From contig NC_065571.1 of NCBI RefSeq assembly GCF_937616625.2, positions 47,539,651-47,603,650 on the forward strand: DNA of 64,000 nucleotides. Reading direction: 5' to 3'. Shown piece by piece: positions 45,973 through 56,895 of the stretch. The translations under genes and the position numbers were made by a program. Each line of letters begins with the position of its first letter. Position 1 is the first letter of the stretch. Source of the DNA: Mercurialis annua (Eukaryota > Streptophyta > Magnoliopsida > Malpighiales > Euphorbiaceae). The notes beneath the pieces were generated by a model, which worked only from the letters and a program-made list of their open reading frames with translations, was not told the DNA's origin and ran no database searches.

Positions 45973-45977
45973 ATAAA

Positions 45978-46582
45978 ATAAGTTATTACTATTTAAGTTT
46001 TACTTTAATTTAAATGATTGAACTTAAAATTTATAAAAAAAATTAAAAAATTATCGATATAAAATTTAAAGAGTTTTTATCCATATAAGTTAAATTTGTT
46101 GAGTTTTATTTGTGTTTATTTTCATAAATTAATAATTATTTTGTATTTTAATAAATTAATTTTCATATTTTTTACATTTTTTAACTATATGATTCATATA
46201 TCAATATTTGAGTCATGGTTATCTCACCATTTAATTATTTTTCTTTAATCATTGGTGTGCTTAATTATTAAAAGTGTATTCTTTATTTTGAAAAATTCAT
46301 ATAGTTCCTTATATACAATTTCTTTCCTTAAACTTTTATATTCGTAGTGTGAAGTCTTTATAGTAACATGTCTATAAATAACATATCATATAAATATCAA
46401 TTCTTTCAACTTATTTATAAAATAACATTCAAAAAATTCTAATATATACAATAATATTATTAATAATAAACTAAGGTTACTTAAAAAAAATTAAATAAAA
46501 AAAGTAATTATTAAGAAAAATTATAAATTTACAGGCATCAGCCTAATAATTTTAAAAGCCAAAAAAAAGATTTTTATAAAAA
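45978..46582. other. AT-rich spacer between transposons
   Basis: No gene, terminal repeat or other bounded feature was recognised in this very AT-rich stretch. Confidence 0.5.
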
Positions 46583-46642
46583 GGCATATCGATCGAACAA
46601 CCACTCACCTTTTCAATTTCACCCTAACATCGCAATTTCGTC

Positions 46643-46774
46643 ACTCGCAACTTTTAGTTTCAATTCCATCCTCAATTACTAAATTAATCTCTTTTCCATT
46701 CGGAAAATATTCAAACTAGTCATTCACTTTAGTTTTTTGAGTGAAAAAGAGTCCAAATAAGGGTTAATTCCATA
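46643..46774 (+). repeat. 132-bp direct repeat, left copy
   Basis: It starts ACTCGCAACTTTTAG and ends GGTTAATTCCATA. It matches 48263-48394 with a single difference seen. It directly abuts the left side of the solo LTR, apart from one base if the LTR edge is taken at 46776. Confidence 0.9.
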
Positions 46775-46775
46775 C

Positions 46776-48262
46776 TGCAAGCGTACAAAAACTTGTTGGC
46801 AAAATACTGCAAGCGTACAGTGTCAACTCGTAATACAAACTGTGAAGTCCGGATATCGTACCCACAAGGAAAGTTACTGAAGACAACCAATTAGGAGACT
46901 CGATTCGGATAGTTAGCAAGATAATTTGAATGATGTAATTAAACTAAATAGACTAAAACTTGAATTTAATAAGCTGAAATTAAACAATTAAAGATAAAAG
47001 TAAACTAAGGCTGAAAATAAAATAGGATTTAAACAATATTGATGAAAGATCAGGGATTATTAATCTACTTTATGCCATTAATCTCATGGTTTATGGATTT
47101 CGTTATCAAATTGCGGTTCAGGCTGATCTAAGGCACCTATAGCTCTCTCTCAAGCCGCTACAGGCAAAAACAGTCAATTAAACAATTAATAGGCAACTAC
47201 TCACTCTCGTGTTATAATTAACCTAAATAATTAATTGATTGAAGTTTGTTAAGCAAACCTAAAGAACACACATTCGCTAATTCACTCTCGTGTTGTTAAC
47301 TCCTGTGTTGTCGATTACACGGTCTATTTCAATTCAACTCTCTCAAGTTACAATTAAAACACAAGCCAATGGTTTAGGTGATCAAATTAAACTAAGCATT
47401 AAGAACAGTAATCGATACGCAATTATAACAAAAACCCATTAAACCAATTAATTAATAAAGCATAAATTCAATCAATAATCCCCGACGATGGGTTTAGTTA
47501 CTCATGATCAAAGATAAACCAACAATGTAATATATGGAATTCATAATTGATAAGATAAACAATGATAAAGATCTCTCTGAATTATCGTACCTTAATTGCA
47601 TAAAAATCCCAATATAGTATCGAAGAATAAAATCCAGCTCAAAGAGTAATCAAATCGAAGAACGATGAACTAATACGTGAAATAAAGCTAATCTATTGTT
47701 TTTTTAGTCTAATGTAAACTGTGCGACCCCTTACAAGATGTTTTTGTTTCCTATTTATACTTTTAGACAAGTAGGGTTTAGTCTAATTTCGAGCTCCATG
47801 TAATGTCTAGAATGCCCCGGGACTTTAATAGTTCAACTCAAACTCGTAATGGATAAAACTGTCAAGTCAGCATGCAGAATTCGTAGGTGGAGCGACGCTA
47901 CAAGGAGAGGAGCGACGCGCAACTCGTCTCTTCTCCAACGTGAAATACTTCATATCGACTTCAGAGCGACGCTTTAGCAAGAGAAGCGACGCGACACCAA
48001 GAGGAGCGACGCTACAAGGAGAGGAGCGACGCTACAAAATCGATTTTTACTCCAAAATAGCTCCAAAACCGCTGTAATGCTTCACGACTCTTCCAATTCA
48101 TCCAAAAGTGCTTCGTTAAGTTCAGAAATCATTTATTTCCATGCATACGCCTGCAATACTCGAACACAGCAATAAGTACCAAAACGAGTTTGAATTCAAG
48201 AATAAAAGCATAATAAACATACTAAAAAGTCCTCGGAAATAGGAGTAATTCTACTCCTATCA
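46776..48262 (-). mobile_element. Solo LTR of an Ogre/Tat/Athila-type element
   Basis: On the minus strand it begins TGATAGGAGTAGAATTACTC at 48262. It ends near 46776 (...TACGCTTGCA) or at 46794 (...TTGCCAACA); the exact 3' edge is uncertain. No internal region or second LTR adjoins it. Start, length (about 1.49 kb) and end resemble the OTA LTR that starts at 56896 (TGATAAGTGTAGATTTATCC, about 1.45 kb without its insert). Six copies of AGCGACGC with purine-rich spacers occur at 47890-48035. It is flanked on both sides by the 132-bp duplication. Confidence 0.7.
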
Positions 48263-48394
48263 ACTCGCAACTTTTAGTTTCAATTCCATTCTCAATTACT
48301 AAATTAATCTCTTTTCCATTCGGAAAATATTCAAACTAGTCATTCACTTTAGTTTTTTGAGTGAAAAAGAGTCCAAATAAGGGTTAATTCCATA
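48263..48394 (+). repeat. 132-bp direct repeat, right copy
   Basis: It begins exactly at the terminal TG...CA edge of the solo LTR and runs into the nested MITE that starts at 48380. The original context of the sequence is therefore this right side; the left copy stops inside the same MITE. Confidence 0.9.
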
Positions 48395-48718
48395 AAAAAT
48401 CACGACCTTTACACGAAATTTCATTTAATCACGACCTTTAAAAGTTGCCAAATACAAACACGATCTTTCATTATTTTTTTCAAATCTATCATTAAACCAA
48501 TAATTAAAGATCCAAATTATAAATCGACACCAAATATTATTATCTTTCGGCTAGAGCATGTAGGACTAGTAATTTTTTTTCAGAAAAATATACCGAATTT
48601 TATTTTGGTGATAGATTTGAAACAAAATGAAAGGTCGTGCCTTTAAATGTCAACTTTTTAAGGTTGCGATTAAAATGAAATTTCGTGTAAAGATCGTGAT
48701 TTTTTTATGGAATTAACC
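48380..48718. mobile_element. Nested MITE with 9-bp TSD (one mismatch)
   Basis: Terminal inverted repeats GGTTAATTCCATAAAAAATC and, inverted, GGTTAATTCCATAAAAAAATC extend inwards through GAAATTTCATTTTAATC-type blocks to ATCTATCA near the centre. The flanks are GTCCAAATA (48371-48379) and GTTCAAATA (48719-48727). It is inserted in the Mutator-type MITE at 46583-48897. A truncated relative lies at 21510-21740. Confidence 0.75.
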
Positions 48719-48916
48719 GTTCAAATAAATACTTTATAAGGGGTTTTATGAATATTTTCCGAGTGGAAAAGAGTCCAATTTGATTTTGAGGGTGAAATTG
48801 AAGACTAAAGGTGTGACTGTGGGTGCAATCGACAAAATTACAACATCAAAGTGAAATTGAAAATGGGGCTAAAAAGTGGATGATTTTTTCTCATTAAACA
48901 TAAGAAAGCAAGCACA

Positions 48917-49137
48917 GACATAATCTTCCGTCTTAAGAATCAGGAATATCGGGTTAGTGTGGAGGATTTGGCGAGAAGGGGTCAAAGGCGGAATGAAGGG
49001 CTGAAATGCATTCCGAATGGGTTGAATGAGCATGAGATTTGGAAAGCTTTGTCGGACGAGGAGTTCTACAACGTTGAGGTGTCAAAGGTAAACGCCATAA
49101 AAGATATTTCATTTTGTGTTGCTTTGAAGTGGTATGC
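48917..49137 (+). pseudogene. Exon-like fragment of unknown origin joined to retrotransposon pol
   Basis: One frame is open from about 48917: IIFRLKNQEYRVSVEDLARR, then GQRRNEGLKCIPNGLNEHEI, then [16 protein letters not shown] before a GTAAAC donor-like site at 49089. The composition and uninterrupted frame look like a host coding exon rather than Ty3 pol. At about 49137 the sequence changes abruptly to chromovirus RT ([11 protein letters not shown]). The protein was not recognised. It could be a captured or truncated host exon. Confidence 0.4.
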
Positions 49138-51369
49138 ACATTCTGGCTGGATCAAGTTACCTTCTTAGGACACGTGGTGTCAAAAGATGGGATCAAGGTT
49201 GACCCGACGAAGATTGAGGCGGTTATGGATTGGCAGAGGCCGAGGTCAGTTACCGAGATCAGAAGTTTTCTGGGGTTAGCTGGCTACTATCGTCGGTTCG
49301 TGCAGGATTTCTCCAGAATATCTGCACCGATGACTAAACTGACACAGAAAGGTGTTAAGTTTGAGTGGACTGACAAGTGTGAGGCGAGCTTTGAGAAGCT
49401 CAAAGAGATTCTGACTACAGCTCCTGTGTTAGCTTTGCCATCTGGCATTGAGGGGTTCACTGTGTATTGTGATGCTTCCCGTATCGGTTTGGGTTGCGTT
49501 CTTATGCAACATGGTAAGGTGATTGCCTATGCTTCTCGCCAGCTGAAGAAGCATGAGGTGAATTATCCTACTCATGATCTGGAGTTAGCAGTTGTGGTTT
49601 TTGCTCTCAAGATTTGGAGGCACTATCTGTCCGGTGCGACTTGCGAGATCTTTACTGATCATAAGAGTCTGAAGTACATCTTTGATCAGCGTGAGTTAAA
49701 TCTGAGGCAGCGAAGATGGTTGGAGTTACTGAAAGACTACGATTGTTCTATTCAGTACCATCCGGGCAAGGCTAATGTGGTAGCCGATGCGTTGAGTCGC
49801 AAGTCTTCGGGCAGTTTGGCCCATATTTCTGAGGTTGGGCGGAGACCCATGGTTCGCGAGTGGCATAGTTTGTTAGCTTCGGGTTACAGGTTTGAGGTTT
49901 CGCAGAAAGGTTGTTTGTTGGCACAGTTGCAAGTGCAACCGGTTTTGATTGATAGGATAAAAGCTTCACAAGATGAGGATCCACAATTGAAACGGATTAT
50001 GGATGAGATCCATCTGGATGGGAATTCTGAGTTTGTTCTGGCGGACGGAGTTCTCAAGTACGGTTCTCGACTGTGTGTTCCAGATTCGGATGGTTTGAGA
50101 GACCAGATTCTGGAGGAAGCGCACAAGTCATCTTATAGTGTTCATCCGGGTTCTACCAAGATGTACCATGATCTCAAGGGTACGTACTGGTGGAGCGGAA
50201 TGAAAAAGGATGTTGCAGAGTTTGTGTCTAAGTGTTTGACTTGCCAGCAGGTAAAGTTAGAGCATCAGAGACCGTTTGGATATCTGCAACCGCTACCTAT
50301 TCCAGAGTGGAAATGGGAGCGAATCGCTATGGATTTTGTGGTTGGTTTGCCACGTACCCGACATGGGTATGATTCGATTTGGGTGATAGTTGACCGTTTG
50401 ACCAAGTCAGCTCACTTCTTACCGATCAAGGTTACTTATCAGGCTTCGAAGTTGGCACAGTTGTACATCGATCGGATTGTGAGTCTTCATGGTGTACCAG
50501 TGTCGATAGTTTCAGACAGAGGTTCAGTTTTCACGTCTCGATTTTGGAAGGCGATGCAGGAATCTTTGGGTACGAGATTGGATTTCAGTACTGCTTTTCA
50601 TCCTCAGACTGATGGTCAGTCTGAGAGGACTATTCAGACTTTGGAGGACATGCTCAGGATGTGTGTTCTGGATTTTCAGGGTAGCTGGGATACTCATTTG
50701 CCTTTGATTGAGTTTTCCTACAACAACAGTTACCACGCTAGTATCGAGATGGCACCTTATGAGGCTTTGTACGGGCGCAAGTGTCGATCTCCTATCTGCT
50801 GGGAGGAGGTTGGCGAGCGCAAGCTTTCGGGAGCAGAGATTATTCAAATTACCTCAGAGAAGGTACCATTGATCAAACGGAGACTGGAGACAGCTTTTAG
50901 TCGGCATAAGAGTTATGCTGATCCGAAGAGGAAAGACATGGAGTTTCGGGTTGGAGATTTCGTGTTCCTTCGGGTTTCGCCTATGAAGGGCGTTGTGCGT
51001 TTCGGTGTTAAGGGGAAGTTAGCACCGAGGTATGTTGGTCCGTATGAGATCATTGAGCGTATTGGAGCAGTGGCGTACAAGTTAGCGTTGCCACCAGATA
51101 TGTCGTTGGTTCACCCAGTGTTTCACATTTCCATGTTGAGGAAGTGTATTTCTGATCCTTCTCACGTGATAGTACCGCAGAATGTTGAGATTGACCATGA
51201 GCTATCTTACGAGGAGCAGCCTGTTGAGATTGTTGATACGCAGGTTCGTAAGTTACGGAACAAGGAGATTCCGATGGTCAAGGTTCTTTGGCGGAACCAT
51301 TCTGTTGAGGAGTGCACGTGGGAGACCGAGTTGGATATGCGGAATCGCTATCCTTTTCTTTTCCCTTGA
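49138..51369 (+). pseudogene. Chromovirus pol, 3' half, open frame
   Basis: An uninterrupted frame of about 740 codons ends at 51369. In order it holds the RT C terminus ([20 protein letters not shown]) and RNase H ([42 protein letters not shown]). Next are the integrase HHCC finger ([24 protein letters not shown]) and the integrase core, with Asp in [11 protein letters not shown], Asp in [12 protein letters not shown] and Glu in [19 protein letters not shown]. Then come the GPY/F region ([19 protein letters not shown]) and a C-terminal chromodomain ([18 protein letters not shown]). RNase H and integrase look catalytically complete. The absence of any stop suggests a young copy despite its truncation. 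It is called a pseudogene because the N-terminal half is gone. Confidence 0.9.
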
Positions 51370-51486
51370 GGTACGAAATTAATTGCTGTGTGAAATTTTG
51401 TGAGCTTTATTTGTGTTTGTGTATTTTAAGTGCTATGTGTTTATTGTGTTAAATTCGAGGACGAATTTTTAATAAGTTGGGGAGAA

Positions 51487-54400
51487 TGTAATAACCCGTA
51501 AAATTTTAATATTTAATTTGCGAGTTTCGAAAATACTTTGTGTCGTTACGTATTTATTATTCGTTGGTTTGATTTGGGTTAGGGTATTTTTTTGGGTTTG
51601 ATTTGGCCTAGGGCCTTTTTCTTTCGGTTGGACCTTTGATTGGCCAAACCGAAGCTTCCTTTCACAGGTCTCGTTCGAGACCTGTGAAATTTTGCTGGTC
51701 TCGAACGAGACCAGCTCTTAACGTGCAGAGGCACGATTCTCTCAACTTCAGCCCCGGATTCCTCGTGATCCTTCCTCTATTTTAAAACGTTTTGAAAACC
51801 GAAAATCTTCACCACACTACATACTACCCTAGCCTCCATCCTTTCACGAAAATATCTGAGATTAGACAGTGAGAATCATCCCCAAACTCTTGCTGCCATC
51901 GATAAACTTTTGGTTTCAAAGTTTCAGTTTTTGTTCAAATACGGCATCTCCGTTCATAGTTGATATTTCCTTCGTTACAGAACTAAATTGAATTCCGTTT
52001 GATTCCTGAGATTGTAGACTCAACCATCTACAAGTCCGAGCTTAGTTTTCACACAACGGTACGTTATCCTTCTCGTAATTGCTGTAACCGTTGCCGCGTT
52101 TATGTAAATTCTGTTTTTGAGTTTTAAATTGATCTCTTGGAATTTCAATTCATTTGGCAGCCGTTCGGAGGTCGAAATCAATTCCGTTTATTTCCCGTGA
52201 AAGTAGACTCACGCATCTACGTATCTACACCTTCCGTTCGTCAAACGGTACGTAAACGAACTCGTATTAATCGCCGCCGTCTCATCGTTTTATTCGGTTA
52301 TAAACTGAACTTGAAACGTGAAATATTGATCACTGCCGAAATCATTCTTTCATGGTAGGCTTTGGTTTTGTTATATTATGATTGTGAGTCTCTAGTATGT
52401 TAAATGGTGATTTGGTTAAGCTCCGAGTTTTGATTTGTCTCTTGGTTATGTTCGGTTTTGAATTTTTTGAACTTCGGCAACGTATGTTCTTGAGGTAACT
52501 TTGTAAATCCTTGTTTCGTCTATGTTTGGTGTTAAGGTTCATGATTGTTGAGTTACGGGTTGTTTGTTTTCATGAGAAATTGTTGAGTTTGATCGATCTT
52601 GGTGTTGAGCTTCACGGTTATGGAGTTTTAGCTCTGTTAAACATGTTAACTTGATGTTTGGTTACAAATTGGAGAAGATGAGGACTTGGCTTCATTTGAT
52701 TGGTTATAATAGTTGCTTTTTGGTTAAATGGTGACTTAAGTCATTGATGTTTTGTGTATTAAATCTTTTGATCCCTAAGCTTATCTTTTAACTACTTTTA
52801 ATTGATTTTGATTTTAATTTACGAAATTGTTTTCGACTTATTAATTAGAGTTTTAAATAATAATATTATTTATAATTTGAAATTTCTCTGGGCATTAATA
52901 TTTTAAGTTTAAATTAAATATTAAATTTATTATGGTTATACGAAATTTTTATTGACTATATTAAATAAGTATTAGGGATTTTATTTTATTTAAAAGTTTG
53001 TCAAATTAATTATATTATTTTTAAGGCAAAAAAAAAATATAATAATATTTGAATATTTAAAAATTAAATTAATAATTATTATTAATTATTATTTAATTGT
53101 TAAATTGATATTTATGGCTTAGAATACCTTTGGAATTAAATTTATATTTTTGCTTTGTTTGTTATTTAATTAATTGAAATAATTGCCAGTAATATTTAAT
53201 TACTTGAGTTTCAAGCTATTGAGTTCTATTTTGATATTAATTAATATTTTATTTAATATTAATTATAAACTGTGGTTTATAAACTCTGGAATATTAGTGG
53301 GTCGGTTTGGACTTGGGTCACCGACATGTGGATTTAGCTTGGTAGTTTTTTTGAAAAACTCGGCTAACCCACTATTTGAGGAATTGATTTTATTTATCAA
53401 TTAAATATTATTTTAATAATATTTTCGGATTGGATTTAAGTGAGAACTCAATAGTCTTTAATTAATTACGGCATTACAATTTATTGAGAATTGTGTTTCT
53501 CTGTGATTTATCTGGTTATTTAATTGTGCTAGTCCTACGCGGTGTCTAGTGATCTTAGAGTTAGGGGTCGTACGGATTTTAACCTATTTATTATTTTAGA
53601 CCCGTCGACTGCTCGTGCTTCGGAGTCTACGCAGGGTTAGCTGTTTGCCAAGATCACGTGGATAAGCAAGCAGTGAGTTTGTAGTGCTATTTACCGCTTT
53701 ATTAAGTACCGCATCGTATTTTAATATTATAAATGTTTGTGAACTGTTTTTACGGATTATGGAACTGGATTGAAACGAGCTACTCGATAGGCTTGTATCG
53801 AGACTGTGTGCACCAGCAAGTACTCTGGGAAACGGCAGACTAAAGTCTTGCTTACGCTGGTATATTTATATGACGAGGATTTGTTCCCGTCCACTCTGGG
53901 TTTATCGGTATGCTATGTCATACTTACGCTGGGATCATTTCAATACTGCTTTCCATAATCATAATATATTAGTATAAAAATGTTTTGATTTAACGGTTTT
54001 TAAACTTAATAAATGTAAATAGTATTGCGAACTCATCTCAGTATATCTGACCCCGTTGATTTCCCAAATTTTCCAGGTTTATGATTTGAAAGCTGGTCCA
54101 CTCCGATTCTTTTGATCCCTCGGAGGTTTTTATGTTATTTAAACTAGTTACTGTTTTCGAACTCTTAGACCGCAGTAGAACTAGTTTATATATTACATTC
54201 AATATTACACTTTGGGATTGTCGAATTTGATCGACTATTTATTATTGGCATGTTTACTCTGGAACACTTTATATTATATTTAAAGCATGCTGTGGAATAT
54301 TTCAGATATTTAAGTTATTTATATTAGAACTGTAATATAAATTGCTAGACTTAGGCTGGAGTCTCGGTTGCCCCCGAGCAGTTTTCTGCAGGTTTAAATG

Positions 54401-54493
54401 TTTATTTGATTTCCGCGAGGCTTGCTACGGGTTTTGGTACAACCATACCCATACCCTAGCGCCGGTCACGATTCATGAAATTGGGTCGTGACA
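51487..54493 (+). repeat. 3' LTR of the chromovirus, 3.0 kb
   Basis: It begins TGTAATAACCCG and ends GGGTCGTGACA. Near the 3' end, CTTGCTACGGGTT and CCCTAGCGCCGG match the corresponding end of the gag-only element's LTR, as does a CTCAGTATATCTGACCCC-type block near 54,035. Two strong palindromes lie at 51660-51715. No second LTR is present in the window. Confidence 0.85.
51660..51715. repeat. Two perfect palindromes in the chromovirus LTR
   Basis: 51660-51689 is a 30-bp perfect hairpin (arm TTTCACAGGTCTCG, centre TT). 51694-51715 is a 22-bp perfect hairpin (arm GCTGGTCTCG, centre AA). They share the GGTCTCG inner arm but differ in outer arms and centre. Confidence 0.92.
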
Positions 54494-55260
54494 ATGCACA
54501 TACTGTTTATGGAAAAAATGAGTATAGCAAAGTAGCTCAGGAGGAAATGGTGGCACTGAACTCCCTAGGGCATCCACGCGTCCGTGAATACCGAGCTAAC
54601 ATGCCATATCACATGCTTCAATTGCTAGGGGATGTGAACTGTACTAAGCATCAGATTGTTTTAGGTTGGATGACATACTTTATGTCTAATGAGTTTGCAG
54701 CATATACACGGGATGAGTTCTCAGAGATGAAGTATACAGCTCCCAAGATGATCGACACGACCCATTTGTCTATCGCTGTACTGGTTAAGGACGGTGCAAT
54801 GGTGCCATATTATCATAAAACTAGCTAGATCAATGGGCATGGTGCGAATGCAGCTTTATTAGCAAAGTTGTCAAAGGAGGAGGAGCCTGAGCAACCACTA
54901 GTGAGGCAGATGCCTGAGAAGCAGCAAGTGAGGCGAAAGGGTAAGGAAACGGTCATTTCATCGACTCAAGCAAATGAGGCTGATTTGGGTGAGCAGGGAG
55001 GTGCTCAGTGGTTCGGTTTTGACCACAGGTTTGATGAGTTAGCACGGCAAAACCGTGAGGGTTGGGCAGAGTAGACGTGACTACTGACAGAGATTCAGAG
55101 TGATCAGCGGAAAGGGTTAGCTCGCATCTGATACGAGCGGGACAGGATGAAGGCAAAGCTGAATCAAAAGGATAAGTACCTGAGGCGCTACTTCAATGCC
55201 TCGGGCGGAGAGCGATACCCATCACCCGAGCCATCACCGGAGCCCCCGGTTTTCATTAGC
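54494..55260 (+). pseudogene. 3' accessory ORF remnant of the OTA-type element
   Basis: One frame reads HTVYGKNEYSKVAQEEMVAL, then RANMPYHMLQLLGDVNCTKH, then FAAYTRDEFSEMKYTAPKMI. After a stop at 54826 it continues with KLSKEEEPEQPLVRQMPEKQ and FGFDHRFDELARQNREGWAE. Further stops occur near 55072, 55078 and 55130, before a Pro/Glu-rich end (PSPEPSPEPPV). It is reminiscent of the putative plant transposon protein found downstream of pol in such elements, but this is a loose resemblance. Its position between the (deleted) pol and the purine tract supports it. Confidence 0.5.
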
Positions 55261-56860
55261 GAGATTTGTTTTCTGAACCCTAACTAATGCGATTTTCCTT
55301 TTATTTATTTCATTGTAATGTGGACATAAAATAAAATAGTGCGAGGAGGGGGTAGTAAATTGATTTCGTTAGTGTTTTAGCGGGTTTAGTCTTTTAGTAA
55401 TTGCTCGTTTTTGTTATTTTTCCATGGTTTAGTTTATGTTTAGTTGATGTCATTTTGATTTTGGGATGCCTTGTATCATTTAGCCTTGAGCTCAAAATTG
55501 TTGAATAGCATGCTGGTGAACTTGGTTGTTGAAATACATTTCATGTTTTGCGATTCCGTATCATAATTGTTTGAATGCAACTTCCTTTTGTAACAATAGT
55601 TGATAATGTTCATTTTATGAAGCGCAAATTGTAGGGTTATACTTTAACTAGTACTATAGCGTATTAATTTTTTTGGCTCTCGAAACCGTAGTTGCATGAT
55701 GGTTACCTTGATGCGGATGCATGATAAGTTGCTTTTATATTTGAATTAAGTTCGAACTTAGGCATGATTGGTTTACTTATGTGGAGATAAAGCATTTGGC
55801 ATTACACAACTTTTTGTTTAAGAGTTTTGAGCCTAAATTTCTTTGTTGTGTGATTCATTTACATATTCAATTCCTAGAACTTGACTTGTATCCGTTCAAA
55901 ATCATATTCTTGAGTTTTTGACAAATGATAATGGCATTAGGAATAATACATGTTCTTGAAAACCACTTAAAAGAACCCCAATTTCCATTAATTTCACAAA
56001 TTTGAGCCTTAACCTTTTTTTTAAACCCACTATAATCACATTACCTTTATATGTTTACGTCTTTCTACCCTTAACTTGATGAAATGTTTAAATGATTGTA
56101 CAAATGTAATGAAATCAAAGCTGATGTTGCTAGCTAAGGAATGAAAGATTGAACCAAAAAGCTTAAAGAAACACTTTGTCTTAGAAAAAAAAGCCAAAAG
56201 AAAAGAGAAAACTGAAGAATAAAAAGAAAACAGAAAAACAAGACATTGTGGATTGTAGAGAAAATCAAAGAGTTCAACAAACACCAAATTGAAAGCTAGT
56301 CAATCACCTAAGAAAGAAACGTTTAATCAAGTAAATCATCAAGTTAATTAACCTAATACCTAACCTCTACCCTTAACCCCAATACAGCCGAAAGAAAGTC
56401 CTTTTGATTTAAATTAATTACCGAACTAAGTGCTGGAGTCCCGAATTATAATCAAGCTTATGCTGAATTGATGTGTTGCATTTTGTGAGCTTAAAAGTTT
56501 GTTTTTGCACTCCCCTAAACACATTAGCGTTAGAGTGTAAACTTGTGAGGATTTATGGCCTTTTGTTAAAATTTCGCATAAGAGATGCCTTGATTCAGCG
56601 TAGTGAGAACTCAACTTTTCCAACATGTCCCGCAAGAGTGTGATTTATTGCGACTCGGGTGCCGAGTAAGCAATTTTTTAATCAATTAGTCCTTTAAATT
56701 ATGCTTTTGCAATTGCGATGTCATTGGTGTGCATTTTTAGCGGTTGTTGCATTCGGAAAGAAACATTCATTTACTTATGATTGTGGGAATCAAAAATATG
56801 TTTTGTGTTTCAGTTATTTTAAGTCTCCTAGTAGGTTCTTATAGCGAGATTCATTTCTTG
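55261..56860 (+). other. Non-coding 3' internal region of the OTA-type element
   Basis: About 1.6 kb with no supported coding region lies before the purine tract at about 56886-56895. OTA elements commonly carry such a stretch. Confidence 0.5.
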
Positions 56861-56895
56861 CTCGAGGACGAGCAAAACTTAAGTGTGAGGAGGTT

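Larger units (their letters stand above)
46583..48897. mobile_element. Mutator-type MITE, related to 30328-30697, split by later insertions
   Basis: The left arm (about 46583-46760: CTCACCTTTTCAATTTCACC, CATCGCAATTTCGTC) and the right arm (about 48720-48897: GGGTGCAATCGACAAAATTA, AATGGGGCTAAAAAGTGG) are inverted relatives of each other and of the MITE at 30328. Between them lie a solo LTR and a second MITE. The outer target duplication could not be fixed. Confidence 0.6.
49138..54493 (+). mobile_element. 5'-truncated Ty3/gypsy chromovirus (Tekay-like): pol and 3' LTR
   Basis: The element runs from the C-terminal part of RT through RNase H, integrase and a chromodomain to a 3' LTR. Gag, protease, the first part of RT and the 5' LTR are missing. 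A purine tract (TTGGGGAGAA, 51477-51486) precedes the LTR start TGTAATAACCC. The chromodomain and the long LTR point to the Tekay/Del branch; this is by motif, not by alignment. Confidence 0.88.
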
